Assembly: GCA_001311565.1 (NCBI GenBank)
Contig: BBBM01000022.1
Span: 1-41,756, forward strand
DNA: 41,756 nucleotides
From: Desulfothermus okinawensis JCM 13304
GTDB lineage: Bacteria; Desulfobacterota; Desulfovibrionia; Desulfovibrionales; Desulfothermaceae
Direction: 5' to 3'
The notes beneath the pieces were generated by a model, which ran no database searches, was not told the DNA's origin, and saw only the letters and a program-made list of their open reading frames with translations. A program made the translations under genes and the position numbers. Within the stretch, counting starts at the first letter, position 1. Each line of letters opens with the position of its first letter. Of this stretch, positions 12,401-21,230 are shown piece after piece.

Positions 12401-12434
12401 ATCAATTACATTTAATTATTCCAGGTGGTTTTAA
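9421..12434 (+). CDS. pelB: PelB C-terminal part: SPOR domain, TPRs and outer-membrane beta-barrel
   Basis: After frame repair this is about 1000 residues. A short hydrophobic signal is followed by a SPOR-like segment (KIYSIQVTSSQSLDECKEIF ... GKFYVIRLGVES ... LGFSSAFIRNAFYI). Long TPR-like helical repeats come next (AYTYAGELDKAEAIAEKAVNLYP; YFAMGDTENTIRKLREKEKRY), then alternating beta-strands, and the chain ends in FNYSRWF. A C-terminal Phe is the hallmark of outer-membrane barrels; it appears only when one A is removed from the run near 12367. SPOR domains usually bind denuded peptidoglycan, so this protein may anchor the Pel porin to the wall. The GTG start at 9421 is the best available but weakly supported. 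Many homopolymer breaks are present (for example 9572, 9907, 10350, 10690, 10777, 11430, 12041). Confidence 0.75.
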
Positions 12435-12450
12435 TGGCTATATTTTTCCT

Positions 12451-12485
12451 AACCAAAGTTTATGATTTTGATAAGTTTGGGCTAA
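12451..12485. repeat. Small hairpin repeat, copy A (imperfect)
   Basis: AACCAAAGTTTAT, a short loop, then ATAAGTTTGGGCTA form an imperfect hairpin just after pelB. It is related to the copies at 14834, 22649 and 28705. There is no T run, so it is not a clear intrinsic terminator. Confidence 0.45.
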
Positions 12486-12580
12486 GTGTGAAGGGTTAAG
12501 GGTATTAGTTGCCAAGGGTCTATCACCTGTATAAAATTAGCAGACATTATATTCCTGTGTATTTTTGACAGGTCAGCAGC

Positions 12581-12964
12581 GTGCTAGATATTTTTTTTAG
12601 TTGGGGGGTACAATCCCTTGGTATTAAATGCAAACAAGGAAAATTTATTAATGGGAGATTTTTCCACCCACTTTTCCAAACCCTTATCAACAAAGAGCTT
12701 CACTTTTTCCAGGATTTAGCATATGAGCTCAAAAAGAATTTATTGACAGGCGCTGTTGTAAAAGAACTCTTTGCAAAGACTTTTGATTATGTAATGGCAA
12801 ACGATGATTTTTCAGCTATTTACAAATTGATAAAAAAAATAGGTCTTAATGAATTTAAAGGGATAATTAACAAACACATAAGGAGTTTATATGAAGGGTT
12901 ATGTACAGGTTTATACTGGCAATGGAAAGGGAAAAACAACAGCAGCAATCGGGCTTGCTGTTAG
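12581..12964 (+). CDS. Unrecognised small protein upstream of cobO
   Basis: An open frame from GTG 12581 gives about 100 residues of plausible, mostly helical protein (NGRFFHPLFQTLINKELHFF; AYELKKNLLTGAVVKELFAK) before it runs into cobO. I do not recognise the family. The eight A's near 12832 may hide a frame error: removing one ends the protein at about 12843, which would leave a normal spacer before the cobO ribosome binding site. As read, it continues 74 bases into cobO in another frame. The start is also unclear, because frames just upstream contain further coding-like sequence broken at the T run 12591-12598. Confidence 0.35.
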   Translation: MLDIFFSWGVQSLGIKCKQGKFINGRFFHPLFQTLINKELHFFQDLAYELKKNLLTGAVVKELFAKTFDYVMANDDFSAIYKLIKKIGLNEFKGIINKHIRSLYEGLCTGLYWQWKGKNNSSNRACC

Positions 12965-13408
12965 GGCCGCAGGTGCAAATCTAAAGGTCTTTATAGGTCA
13001 GTTTGTAAAAGGAATGCACTATAGTGAGCTTGATAGTTTAAAGAGGTTTGATGATCTCATTACCATTAAACAATTTGGCAGGTCGTGTTTTATATACAAC
13101 GATCCAACTGAAGAAGATATAAGACGTGCCAGGGAAGGATTAGCAGAAGCCAAAGAGATTATAAATAGTGGAAAATATAATGTTGTAATATTGGATGAAA
13201 TCCATATTGCACTTTATTATAAACTTTTTTTCTGTTGATGAAGTTGTAGATATAATAAAAAAATAAACCAGAGGATGTTGAACTCATTTTAACTGGTAGA
13301 TATGCCCCACAACAGATTATAGACCTTGCTGATCTGGTTACTGAGATGAGGGAAATAAAGCACTATTATGAAAAAGGGGTTATGGCAAGGGATGGAATAG
13401 AGAAGTAA
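12891..13408 (+). CDS. cobO: Cob(I)yrinic acid a,c-diamide adenosyltransferase
   Basis: CobO/BtuR transfers the adenosyl group of ATP to cob(I)alamin or its precursors, giving the cobalt-carbon bond of coenzyme B12. The Walker A-like motif GNGKGKTTAA is at residues 10-19, followed by the family sequences FIGQFVKGMHYSE and VVILDEIHIAL, and near the end TGRYAPQQIIDLADLVTEM. The length is about 171 residues, normal for CobO. Two frame breaks, at seven T's near 13225 and seven A's near 13256, are each cured by removing one base. AAGGAG lies before the ATG. It precedes larC directly, so the two are probably co-transcribed. Confidence 0.92.
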
Positions 13409-13418
13409 GGTAGCTTGT

Positions 13419-14609
13419 ATGAATAAAAGGACATTATATATTCAACCAATAGGTGGAATCAGCGGAGATATGTTTTTATCTCTTATGGCTGATCTTGGAG
13501 TGGACCTAAAAGAGTTGGAGCTGATCATCTCTGAAGTAGTCTCAGTTGAGATAAATTATCAAAAGAGGCGGACAAAGGGTTTTTCTGGAACAAGAGTTGA
13601 TATTAAATATGCTAGGGACCAGAGATTTAGAAACCTATATGATTTACATAAAATTGTTGAAAGGTTAAATGTAAGTGCTACAGTAAAACAAAAATCAATA
13701 AATAGTTTTAAGAGATTAGCAGAGGTTGAATCCCAGGTACATGGGGTATCAATATCCAGTATACATTTTCATGAAATTGGAGCCGTTGATACCTTAGTTG
13801 ATGTGGTGGGATGCTTTTTTTGCCCTTGAAAAACTCAATGTATCTAAGGTTTATTCATCAAAAATTCCCTTGTTTGAAGGACATGTATTATGCGAACATG
13901 GTGAAATTCCCCTTCCTGCCCCAGCCACCTTAAAGCTCTTAAAAGATAAGCCCATATACTTTACACCTGAACAAAAGGAACTTGTAACTCCAACTGGGGC
14001 CCTTATATTGGATCAGGCTGTTGATTCTTTTACTAAAAAGCCAGAGGGAAAGATTCTTTTAGATGGTATTGGCATTGGACATATGGATCTTACTATTCCA
14101 AATATCTTAAGGGGTATTTTATTTGAAGAAGCAGGGGATATTAGACACGATTTTTTTAGAAGATGAGGTCTATGTATTGGAGACCAATATAGACCACATG
14201 ACTGGAGAAGAAATAGGTTTTTTTATTTGACTCAATTCTACAACATGGAGCCCTCGATGTTTTTTTATGTGCCAGGGATTATGAAGAAAAATAGACCATC
14301 TGGTCTTTTAAAAGTAATATGTCTTGAGCATAAATTAAATGATGTATTAAATTTTGTTTTTAAAAATACCCTCTCTTTGGGTATTAGGCTTACTAAGACA
14401 AAGAGAGTAAAGTTAGATAGACATAGCTGTTCTATTTCTACAAGTTCAGGTGATTTAAATTTAAAGGAATTCAAGTTTAAAAATAGCTCATATAAAAGGC
14501 CAGAGTTTGAATCCATAAAAAAAGATAGGAGAAAAAAAAGAATATGTCTCCTATAGAAATCAGGCTAAAGTTAGTGGAAAGGGGGCTTACTTTAGATGAT
14601 TTAGACTAA
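13419..14609 (+). CDS. larC: LarC-type nickel-insertion protein (nickel-pincer cofactor)
   Basis: This is the LarC (DUF111) family; characterised LarC uses CTP to insert nickel into the pyridinium-3,5-bisthiocarboxylate mononucleotide used by lactate racemase and related enzymes. Family motifs are YIQPIGGISGDMFLSLMADL at the N-terminus, HFHEIGAVDTLVDVVG in the middle, GEIPLPAPATL, LVTPTGALIL and DHMTGEEIG. About 395 residues after repair. Frames break at seven T's (13815), seven T's near 14151, seven T's near 14219, seven T's near 14262, seven A's (14517) and eight A's (14532). Removing one base from each of the last two yields the ending ERGLTLDDLD. Natural frameshifting is known in some lactobacillar larC genes, but here the sites resemble those throughout the window. 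LarA, LarB and LarE are not in the window. Confidence 0.92.
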
Positions 14610-14633
14610 ATTTAAAGTTAACTGGAGGTTATT

Positions 14634-14833
14634 ATGGAATATATTGAAAAGGTAAGAAAGAGGTTGGAACACTGGATGGAACATAATGAAAAGCACATGG
14701 AGGAATATAAAAAAAACTGGCAGAAGAACTAAAGTCAAATGGCCTTGATAGTGCTGCACACTATATTATGAATCTGGTCAAACACACAGAAAATATGAAT
14801 AGAGAAATAGAAGAGGCATTGAAAAATTTATAA
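14634..14833 (+). CDS. Small helical protein between larC and cooT
   Basis: After removing two of the eight A's near 14709-14716 this is a 65-residue, highly charged, all-helical protein. It has the motif HWMEHNEKHMEEY in the first third and a second amphipathic helix (SAAHYIMNLVKHTENMN). A strong GGAGG lies nine bases before the ATG. I do not know a function. The two His-rich helices and the position between two nickel-related genes suggest a metal-handling role, for example a small nickel-binding helical bundle; this is inference. Confidence 0.7.
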
Positions 14834-14861
14834 CCCGAGTTATCAAAGTGATAAACTCGGG
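14834..14861. repeat. Small hairpin repeat, copy B
   Basis: CCCGAGTTATC, AAAGT, GATAAACTCGGG form a near-perfect stem, directly after the stop codon of the small helical gene and 15 bases before cooT. No T run follows. It belongs to the same family as the copies at 12451, 22649 and 28705. Inside an operon it could act as an mRNA-stabilising or processing hairpin. Confidence 0.65.
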
Positions 14862-14876
14862 ATAAGGAGGCTTTTT

Positions 14877-15069
14877 ATGTGTGACTACAGTTTGGTTTTT
14901 ATTAAAAAGGATGGATCCAAGGAAAAGGTTATGGAGTCAGTGGAACTTGTGACAAAAAAAGGATTCATCTTATATTGCCAGGAATATATTTGGAGAGGAA
15001 AAGAAAATATCAGGGGATTTTATTACCTTTGATGGATCCCAAAATGAGTTGATATTTCAAGAAAAATAA
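14877..15069 (+). CDS. cooT: CooT-family nickel-binding protein
   Basis: 63 residues once one of seven A's near 14957 is removed. It starts Met-Cys (MCDYSLVFIKKDGSKEKVME), continues with VELVTKKDSSYIARNIFGEE and ends DGSQNELIFQEK. This is the pattern of CooT, a small dimeric nickel metallochaperone whose Cys2 contributes to nickel binding. A strong AAGGAGG precedes the ATG. Its place after larC gives a coherent nickel theme. The intrinsic terminator at 15075 follows directly, so this is the last gene of the transcript. Confidence 0.85.
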
Positions 15070-15074
15070 AAAAA

Positions 15075-15099
15075 GGGCACATGTATGTGCCCTTTTTTT
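15075..15099. terminator. Bidirectional intrinsic terminator between cooT and ino1
   Basis: GGGCACATGTATGTGCCC is a perfect stem flanked by an A run on one side and seven T's on the other. It can therefore stop the + transcript after cooT and the - transcript after the converging inositol phosphate synthase gene. Confidence 0.88.
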
Positions 15100-16207
15100 C
15101 TATCCCCTTATGAATTTTTCCACCTCTTCATATGCCTCACTGTCGGTATATTGGACTGGAGGATGTTTAAAAAAAGTAGGATGAGGGTCCTAAAAGAGGA
15201 CCTCCTATATTCCTGTCAAGGGCGATCTTGGCACACCTAATTGCATCTATTACAACACCTGCTGAATTGGGAGAGTCCTCCACAGAGAGCCTTAGTTCAA
15301 TATTCATGGGAACATCTCCAAATAATTTCCCTTCCATTCTAATGAAACATATTTTATTGTCTTTCAACCATGGGACATAATCACTTGGCCCAATATGAAT
15401 ATTTTCGTCTTCCAGTCTCTTTGCAGTCACTGATTGTACTGCCTCTGTCTTTGAAATCTTTTTGGACTTTAACCTCTCCCTATTTAACATGTTTAAAAAG
15501 TCAGTATTACCTCCCATATTTAGCTGATATGTCCTATCTAGCTTTACACCCCTTTTCTTAAAAAGATCAGTGAGTGTCCTGTGGACTATGGTGGCCCCTA
15601 CCTGGGATTTTATGTCATCTCCAAGGATAGGTAGATTTTTTTTCCTCAAATTTTTTTTGCCCAGTTTTTATCACTGGCAATAAATACAGGAATGTTATTT
15701 ATAAAGGCCACATTTGCTTCAAGTGCGCATTGTGCATAAAATTTTGTGGCCTGCTCAGAACCAACAGGAAGGTAATTTAAAAGGATATCCACCTCCCTTT
15801 CTTTTAATATAGAGACTATGTCTTCTTTTTCCAGCTCTTTCTCATCTGATAGCAAAAATGTATATTTGTCTTCATAATCTTTTATGTGGTCAGATAGTCC
15901 ATCTAACACCTTACCCATTTCAACTTTCACACCTTGCTTGGGAATTTCATCAAAAAAATACCTTGGTACAATTTGGAAGTTCAAATATTGCCTGCGATAT
16001 ATCCTTTCCCACTTTTCTCTTATCAATATCAAAGGCTGCAACTACCTTTATGTGTTCTGGCTTGTATCCATTCATTTCAGGATGCATGAGCCCAATTGAA
16101 TTTGAGAGCCTGTAATTATCGCTGTAATAATATATTCCCTGTATAAGAGAACTGGCGCAATTTCCAAGTCCTGCAATAGCGATATTAATACACTTTTCAC
16201 TGGCCAT
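15100..16207 (-). CDS. ino1: myo-Inositol-3-phosphate synthase
   Basis: The enzyme converts glucose-6-phosphate to inositol-3-phosphate (often called inositol-1-phosphate) using NAD. The N-terminal Rossmann motif is [17 protein letters not shown]. Later family sequences are [43 protein letters not shown] and the C-terminal [19 protein letters not shown]. About 368 residues, the size of the archaeal/actinobacterial type. The start ATG at 16207 has GGAGG upstream. Frame breaks lie at seven A/T positions near 15172, 15642 and 15953. It stands downstream of mpgP and mpgS on the same strand, so the product may feed an inositol-containing compatible solute or phosphoinositide lipid; the window does not decide which. 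Confidence 0.93.
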
Positions 16208-16319
16208 CTACCATCCTCCACTATGTTTCATTTTAAGTAAACTTTTGTAGGAGCACTTATCCCATATCCCTGTAAATTAAGCAGTTGCGCATGACTATAA
16301 TAGTAGTTAACAACCAAAG

Positions 16320-17174
16320 TCAATCGTTTGAGGGGTATTTTTCAAGGATATTTAATACAGCTTCCCTCCATCCAACTGGCCCTTCTCCTTTTACCCTGAC
16401 CAGTTTTGGAAGATTAATAAGGGCAAACCCCCCTCCTTTTTTTCTCTACCAGGATGGGAATATCCACCTCTTCTAACATGCTAAGGTCATTTTCACTGTC
16501 TCCAATACCAATTGTCAAAATTTTCCTTTTGTAGTTTTTTTTCATAGAGATCTTTTAATAAATCTACACATTTGCCTTTTGAGACACCTCTGTCAAGTAT
16601 ATGAAAAAATCTCCCCCCAAATACACACTGGAGTCCGAATATATCAAGCTGTTCTTTTAATTCGGGTAGATATCTTTTGTCTATCACGATTGTCTCATCA
16701 AAATCCCTTTGTTTTGCAAGTGTTGAGTTTTCTAAATCCAGTCCTGTTAGTTGAGATACTTCTTCTACGCTGAGGTCACCAAAACCTATAAATGGTATCT
16801 TTGCATCCCTTCTAATTTTTTTCTAAAATGGTTCTTATGCTAGTATAATCTCTACCAATACAAACAACAATATAATCTTTCCCATTTTGTATATGATAAG
16901 TGTTTTCAATTGCTTTATTTAGACAAAAGTTGAAATACCCTTTAGGGATGTAGATGCCTCCTCCATTTTCTACAATAAAAGGAGCATTTATTTTCAACTC
17001 TTTTCTTATTTTTTTTCCTGTTCAGCCCTTGTCTTTGCAGAGGTAAGTATAATTGGGATATTTCTTTTTTTTTACCTCAGGGATTATGTCCAATACTGGA
17101 TCCACTGAGAAATCAGTTAAATCCATTATGGTTCCATCTATATCTGTAAAGATGACTATTTTGGGCATGTTCAT
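16320..17174 (-). CDS. mpgP: Mannosyl-3-phosphoglycerate phosphatase
   Basis: A HAD-superfamily phosphatase that removes phosphate from mannosyl-3-phosphoglycerate to give mannosylglycerate, the second step of the two-step route. HAD motif I is FTDIDGTIMD close to the N-terminus. Motif II is the LTSAKTR stretch, followed by the substrate-side ENGGGIYIPKGYF, and motif IV is GIGDSENDLSML. About 284 residues after repair, normal for MpgP/YedP. Frame breaks lie at T runs near 16436, 16533, 16817, 17010 and 17066. The start could be ATG 17174 or 17168. The upstream gene is the matching synthase, but a 190-bp repeat lies between the two, which is unusual for a pair acting in sequence. Confidence 0.9.
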
Positions 17175-17189
17175 TTATTTTATTCGGTT

Positions 17190-17379
17190 ATTCCCTTAAC
17201 CTCGAATTCTCAAGCTTTGATGTGTCTGTGTATAAAGTTCAATGTTCAACGTTCAAGGTTAAAAGTTTTAGGTGCTCTTCGCCCTTCTACCTTCATCCTT
17301 CGCCCTTATACTAACAACTAAAAACTAATCACTATTCACTATTCACTTGATCCATAATGGAGTTAAAGAAATAAGCAGA
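17190..17379 (-). repeat. Long intergenic repeat, copy 1 (inverted relative to copy 2)
   Basis: Read on the - strand from the mpgS stop, this segment contains TAATCTGCTTATTTC, then TTTAACTCC, TTATGGATCAAGTGAATAG, a region of GAAGG/GGGCGAAG words, ACACAGACACATCAAA and CTTGAG. The same blocks in the same order occur at 29697-29862 on the + strand. A GTTCAA-type tandem (GTTCAATGTTCAACGTTCAAG on the + strand) is present only in this copy. No coding signal is seen; it fills the gap between mpgS and mpgP. Confidence 0.8.
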
Positions 17380-18565
17380 TTATTTTATTATGTATCTTTC
17401 AATATTTTCTCCTACTATTTCTTTGAACCTTTCAAAGTTAATTTCCTTTGGCGCCCTTATTAATTTTGGTCTTGGTGGCTCATCACCTAGCTTTAGTAGC
17501 CCCTGTCTTTGAAGCTCTTCTAATATCAGGTTTTTGGTTTCTTCCGGGCACACTTCGCTGTGGTATATGGATCCAAGTGATGCAAGTAGCATGTTATTTA
17601 TGTGTTCCTGCCCTTTATTTTCATGTAGATGGGGATTTCTTGTCTCAATTTGCAGTATTTCAATCCCTTTAAATCCATTCTTGTGATTGCCAAGATGTGG
17701 AATATCTCCATATTCTTCAAATAGAGATAGGAGTTCTTGTGGTTCAATTGCATACCCTGATGCATATGGGATGGACTCAGCAAGGCTTAGAGACATTGCG
17801 TGTTCTCCTGCATTTCCTGTCTTTATAACATCTGTTTCAAATCCACTTACAAAGGATATCAGGGAATTTAAACACCTGTTTGTTATCTCAGATACTCTTC
17901 CCCATCTTTTAAAATACAGCCCCTGCTCATGGATCTTGGGTTTGTATCTCCAGAGTATCCTTACCATACACTGTTCATATTTGGCAATGTTTAGGCCTGC
18001 AGCATATGCCTTGCATATTCTAGTACAGTACCAGGGAAGTAGTTGTCTGCATCAATAAATCCAATAAAATCCTTATTAAAAAAATTTTGTTAGCAAGATT
18101 CCAATTATCATTCCCTCTGCCTTTCCGTCCCTGACCATGCCCTCTTGGTCCAATAGGTCATCATACCCTGCCTCTTGGAGTGCCCTGCTAATAATGGGAT
18201 CCTTTTGATGTACAATTATTGCGCGCCTTTTAGAAAATTCACAGAATTGTTGCAATGTCTCTTTTTCCAGCTCAAACCTATTAATGGGCCTGGTATCACT
18301 ATTTGAAACAATGATCTTTAGACATTCGTGGGGAATACCGCTTATGCAATTTTCAAATAATCTCAGTTTTTCGTTTTTTTGTGGGAATCACTATGACCAT
18401 TTGCCTCTGCATCTCATGAATGGTGGATTCACTGACCTTTAACACCCCCCGTGCCTCTTCACTTTCTGTATCTTCTAGCCCAGAATCAAGTTCAATTACC
18501 TTCTGCACGTCCCTTAAAAGAACAGCTCCAAGCCTTTCTGTATATCTAAAAGTCTCTATTCTCAT
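17380..18565 (-). CDS. mpgS: Mannosyl-3-phosphoglycerate synthase (GT55)
   Basis: The enzyme transfers mannose from GDP-mannose to 3-phosphoglycerate. Family sequences are MRIETFRYTERLGAV at the N-terminus, VIPTKNEKLRLFE, the metal-binding FIDADNYFPGTVLEY, RILWRYKPK, and KTGNAGEHAMSLSLAESIPY with the conserved His. About 395 residues. I chose ATG 18565 because AGGAGG stands nine bases before it; the ATG at 18574 touches the Shine-Dalgarno sequence. One break is near 18365 at a T run and one near 18080. Another, near 18010, is not at a long homopolymer: one extra A restores YAKAYAAGLN, which is typical of the family. Confidence 0.92.
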
Positions 18566-18728
18566 TAGATCCATCCTCCTGTGGGAAAAGTTTCTATATG
18601 CTTGAATTAATCTATGGTTTGTGTTAAGCGATTTTAATTATAGTAAACTGTTAAATGTAGGTTTCAAGTCCCTCTTTCTTTACATGAAATTTTTTTAAAA
18701 AGGCAAACTTGGTGTATTGATTTTTCAT

Positions 18729-18756
18729 TTGGTGTGATTAATAAATATAATATAAC
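18729..18756 (+). promoter_or_regulatory. Candidate sigma-70 promoter for mgs-glxK-manC
   Basis: TTGGTG and TATAAC are separated by 16 bases, about 67 bases before the mgs start codon. They lie in the 257-bp divergent region between mpgS and mgs. The match is moderate and no other element supports it. Confidence 0.3.
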
Positions 18757-18822
18757 TACTTTTTATCTAGGTTTTGTTCCTATATTTACTTTATGTGTAA
18801 CCTTTCAAAAAAGGGGGAGATT

Positions 18823-20049
18823 ATGTGTTTAGTTGTATTTCCATTTAAAAAAAGAAAATCCTCAGGTGGTTTTAAATAATGTTAAAATTGCAGCTGAGCA
18901 TCCAAGGGTGGAAGAGGTCCTGTGTGTGGGTGTTGAGAAGGAAGAGACATATAGGAGCCTGGAGCAAAACATTCCCACAATAAAAATGGAGACCAACACA
19001 GAGATAAATCTTATATTACAGGAAAGACTTGGGAATAAAAGGCCTGGTAAAGGCGATGGAATGAATACTGCCTTAAAGTACTTTTTAGAAGAGACTGATG
19101 CACAGAGGATCTTGTTTTTTTGATTCTGATATTACAACCTTTGGTCAGCACTGGATTACAAAGGCATTGGAAGGGTCAGATATGGGATATCCTGTGGTTA
19201 GGCACTATTTCCCAAGGGCATCAACAGATGCATGATAACCTGGATGATTACAAAGACAGGGTTTGCTTTACTCTGGCCTACCTCTGAACTTCCATGGATA
19301 GAACAGCCCCTTGGTGGTGAACTTTTGATGCACAGATCAGTGGTGGAAAAGCTGCTAAAAGAAGAGGACGTTATTTCAAGGAGTGATTGGGGAGTTGATA
19401 CAATGTATACCTTTTACAGTGTGAAGTACGGATATCCCATGCTTGAGACATATATCTCAGAAGGAAAACTCCACAAACTCTATGGAAAGCTAACAGATCT
19501 GAAGACCATGCTGGTAGAGTGTTTTGATACAATTCAGTCCCTAAAGGATAAGTCCTTTTCACTCACCTCAAAAAAATCCTGATATGGAGAATATATCTGT
19601 GTGTAATGGAGGTATTGTTCATAGGGCAGAACATCCCCATGATGTCCCTCCTGATGTGTTTGAAAAAAATAGGATTTGACATAGAGGGCTCTTTAAGTCT
19701 GTTAATGGAAAATTGGACTTCTAAAATGGAAGAACTCTTGGACTTATTTCCCAGAAGGGTAAGAGATGGCCTGCTGGCAAACAAGAAGGCGCCTTCATTT
19801 AGTTTTATGGATGAACATACATGGAGAGAGGCCTATTTTGTGTTGCTTGAGCATTTTGATGCCACAGATGAAGATTGGCAGGAGCTTATCTTTAAACTAT
19901 GGACCAGCAGGGTAATATGTTACACAACCACCATTGCCCTGAGGGGATATTTCTTTGCCATGAGATACCTCTATTCAATGATCGATAGGTATATGAACTA
20001 TTCTGCTAAACAAATGCTAAAAAAAGATAAGAAAGGCAAAGAAAAATGA
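18823..20049 (+). CDS. mgs: Mannosylglycerate synthase, single-step route (GT78)
   Basis: Strong resemblance, as I recall it, to the Rhodothermus marinus enzyme, which joins GDP-mannose and D-glycerate directly into mannosylglycerate. Shared stretches are LVVFPFK, AAEHPRVEEVLCVGVEKE, LQERLGNKRPGKGDGMNTAL, the DSD metal motif in FFDSDITTFG, RHYFPRASTDAMITWMIT, WIEQPLGGELLM, SDWGVDTMYTF, TMLVECFDTIQSL and FKLWTSRVICYTTTIALRGY. About 408 residues (R. marinus about 397). A GGGGGAG site precedes ATG 18823. Frame breaks at A/T runs near 18847, 19121, 19573 and 19665 resolve by one-base removal. The TGA overlaps the glxK ATG by four bases, suggesting translational coupling. Confidence 0.95.
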
Positions 20050-21204
20050 AGATAGTATTAGCGCCTAATGCATACAAGGGTTCTATTTCTGCTAAGGATG
20101 CAGCCAATATAATGGCAGAGGGAATCTTGGCAGAGGTTCGAGGTGTTGAAATACAAAAGGTTCCATTTTCAGACGGTGGTGATGGTTTATTAGAGGTCTT
20201 AAGGGATATCTTTGATGGAGAAATTGTAAAATGTAGGGTAAAAGATCCCCTTTTTAGGGAGATAGTGTCTGAACTCTGTTTCGTTGAAAGGGAAAAACTG
20301 GCTGCAATTGAAATGGCCAGGGCAAGTGGAATTGCTCTCATCAAAGATAATGAGAAGGATCCAACAAAGACCACTACCTATGGAACAGGGGAGCTAATAA
20401 AAAAAAGGCCATTGACCTTGGAGCAAAAAAAAATAATTGTGGGAATAGGGGGTAGCGCAACAAATGATGGTGGAATAGGAATGGCTGCAGCCTTAGGTGT
20501 TAGGTTTTTAGATAAAGATAAAAATGAACTAGTTCCCAGCGGTGGGAATCTAATAAAGATTAATGAAATAGATCTATCAAAGTTAGATGAACGAATAAAG
20601 GATACAGAGATAATAGTTGTGTGTGATGTGGAAAATCCTCTAATTGGAGATAATGGTGCAACCAGGGTCTATGGGCCACAGAAAGGAGCAACTGAAGATA
20701 TGATAAACCTATTGGAAAAAGGGCTTATAAACCTCTCAGAAATAATCAAAAGTCAACTTGGAATGGATATTACTAAAATACCAGGTGGTGGAGCTGCTGG
20801 TGGGCTTGGTGCTGGGCTCTATGCATTTTTAGGGGCACGTCTTGAAAAAGGGATTGAGGTAATGAAGGAACTAACAGGTCTTGATGATAAGATAAAAGGT
20901 GCTGATCTGGTTATAACTGGTGAAGGAAAACTGGATAATCAGATTTTTTTATGGAAAAGGCCCATACGGGGTAGCTACCACGTCAAAAAAATATAAAGTT
21001 CCCTGTGTTGCCATTGCTGTCCATAGATCAGGAATTAAATTATAACAGAATATATGATATTGGGATAGTGTCAGTTTTTTTTCTATGGTTCCTGGACCAA
21101 TTTCACTTAATAATGCAATGAAAAATAGTAGGGAATACTTGAAGAAAATAACTGTTCAGGTCACCAGGTTATTTCTGGCTGGGGGTGAAAATAGGAATTC
21201 ATAA
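20046..21204 (+). CDS. glxK: Glycerate kinase (GlxK/GarK family)
   Basis: Glycerate kinase phosphorylates D-glycerate with ATP. Family sequences are KIVLAPNAYKGSISA, KVPFSDGGDGLLEVL, YGTGELIKKAIDLG, GIGGSATNDGGIGMA, PGGGAAGGLGAGLYAFL and ITGEGKLDNQIF. About 385 residues. The region 20398-20434 carries two A runs (8 and 9) that keep the overall frame but garble ten residues; taking two and one bases away restores the family sequence. Further breaks are at 20942 and 21068 (T runs), and about two bases seem missing near 21020 (G run). D-glycerate is the acceptor for Mgs, so this kinase may set the balance between solute synthesis and glycolysis. Confidence 0.93.
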
Positions 21205-21230
21205 TCCATGATCAAAAAAGGAGGTGTTAT

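Noticed and set aside
8332-12434. Pel genes as a string of degenerate pseudogenes
   Set aside because: Breaks coincide with long A/T runs and conserved motifs persist on both sides, including a proper barrel end with Phe; sequencing error explains it better than decay.
13419-14166. Two separate genes larC1 and larC2
   Set aside because: The two parts join smoothly with one T fewer, and both carry parts of one domain set, so one gene is likelier.
17240-17260. GTTCAA tandem words, possible CRISPR or iteron array
   Set aside because: Only three short, imperfect units with no regular spacers; they lie inside the long intergenic repeat.
18823-20049. Generic glycosyltransferase or a second MpgS
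   Set aside because: Its motifs follow the GT78 mannosylglycerate synthase from start to end and do not resemble GT55 MpgS encoded next door.
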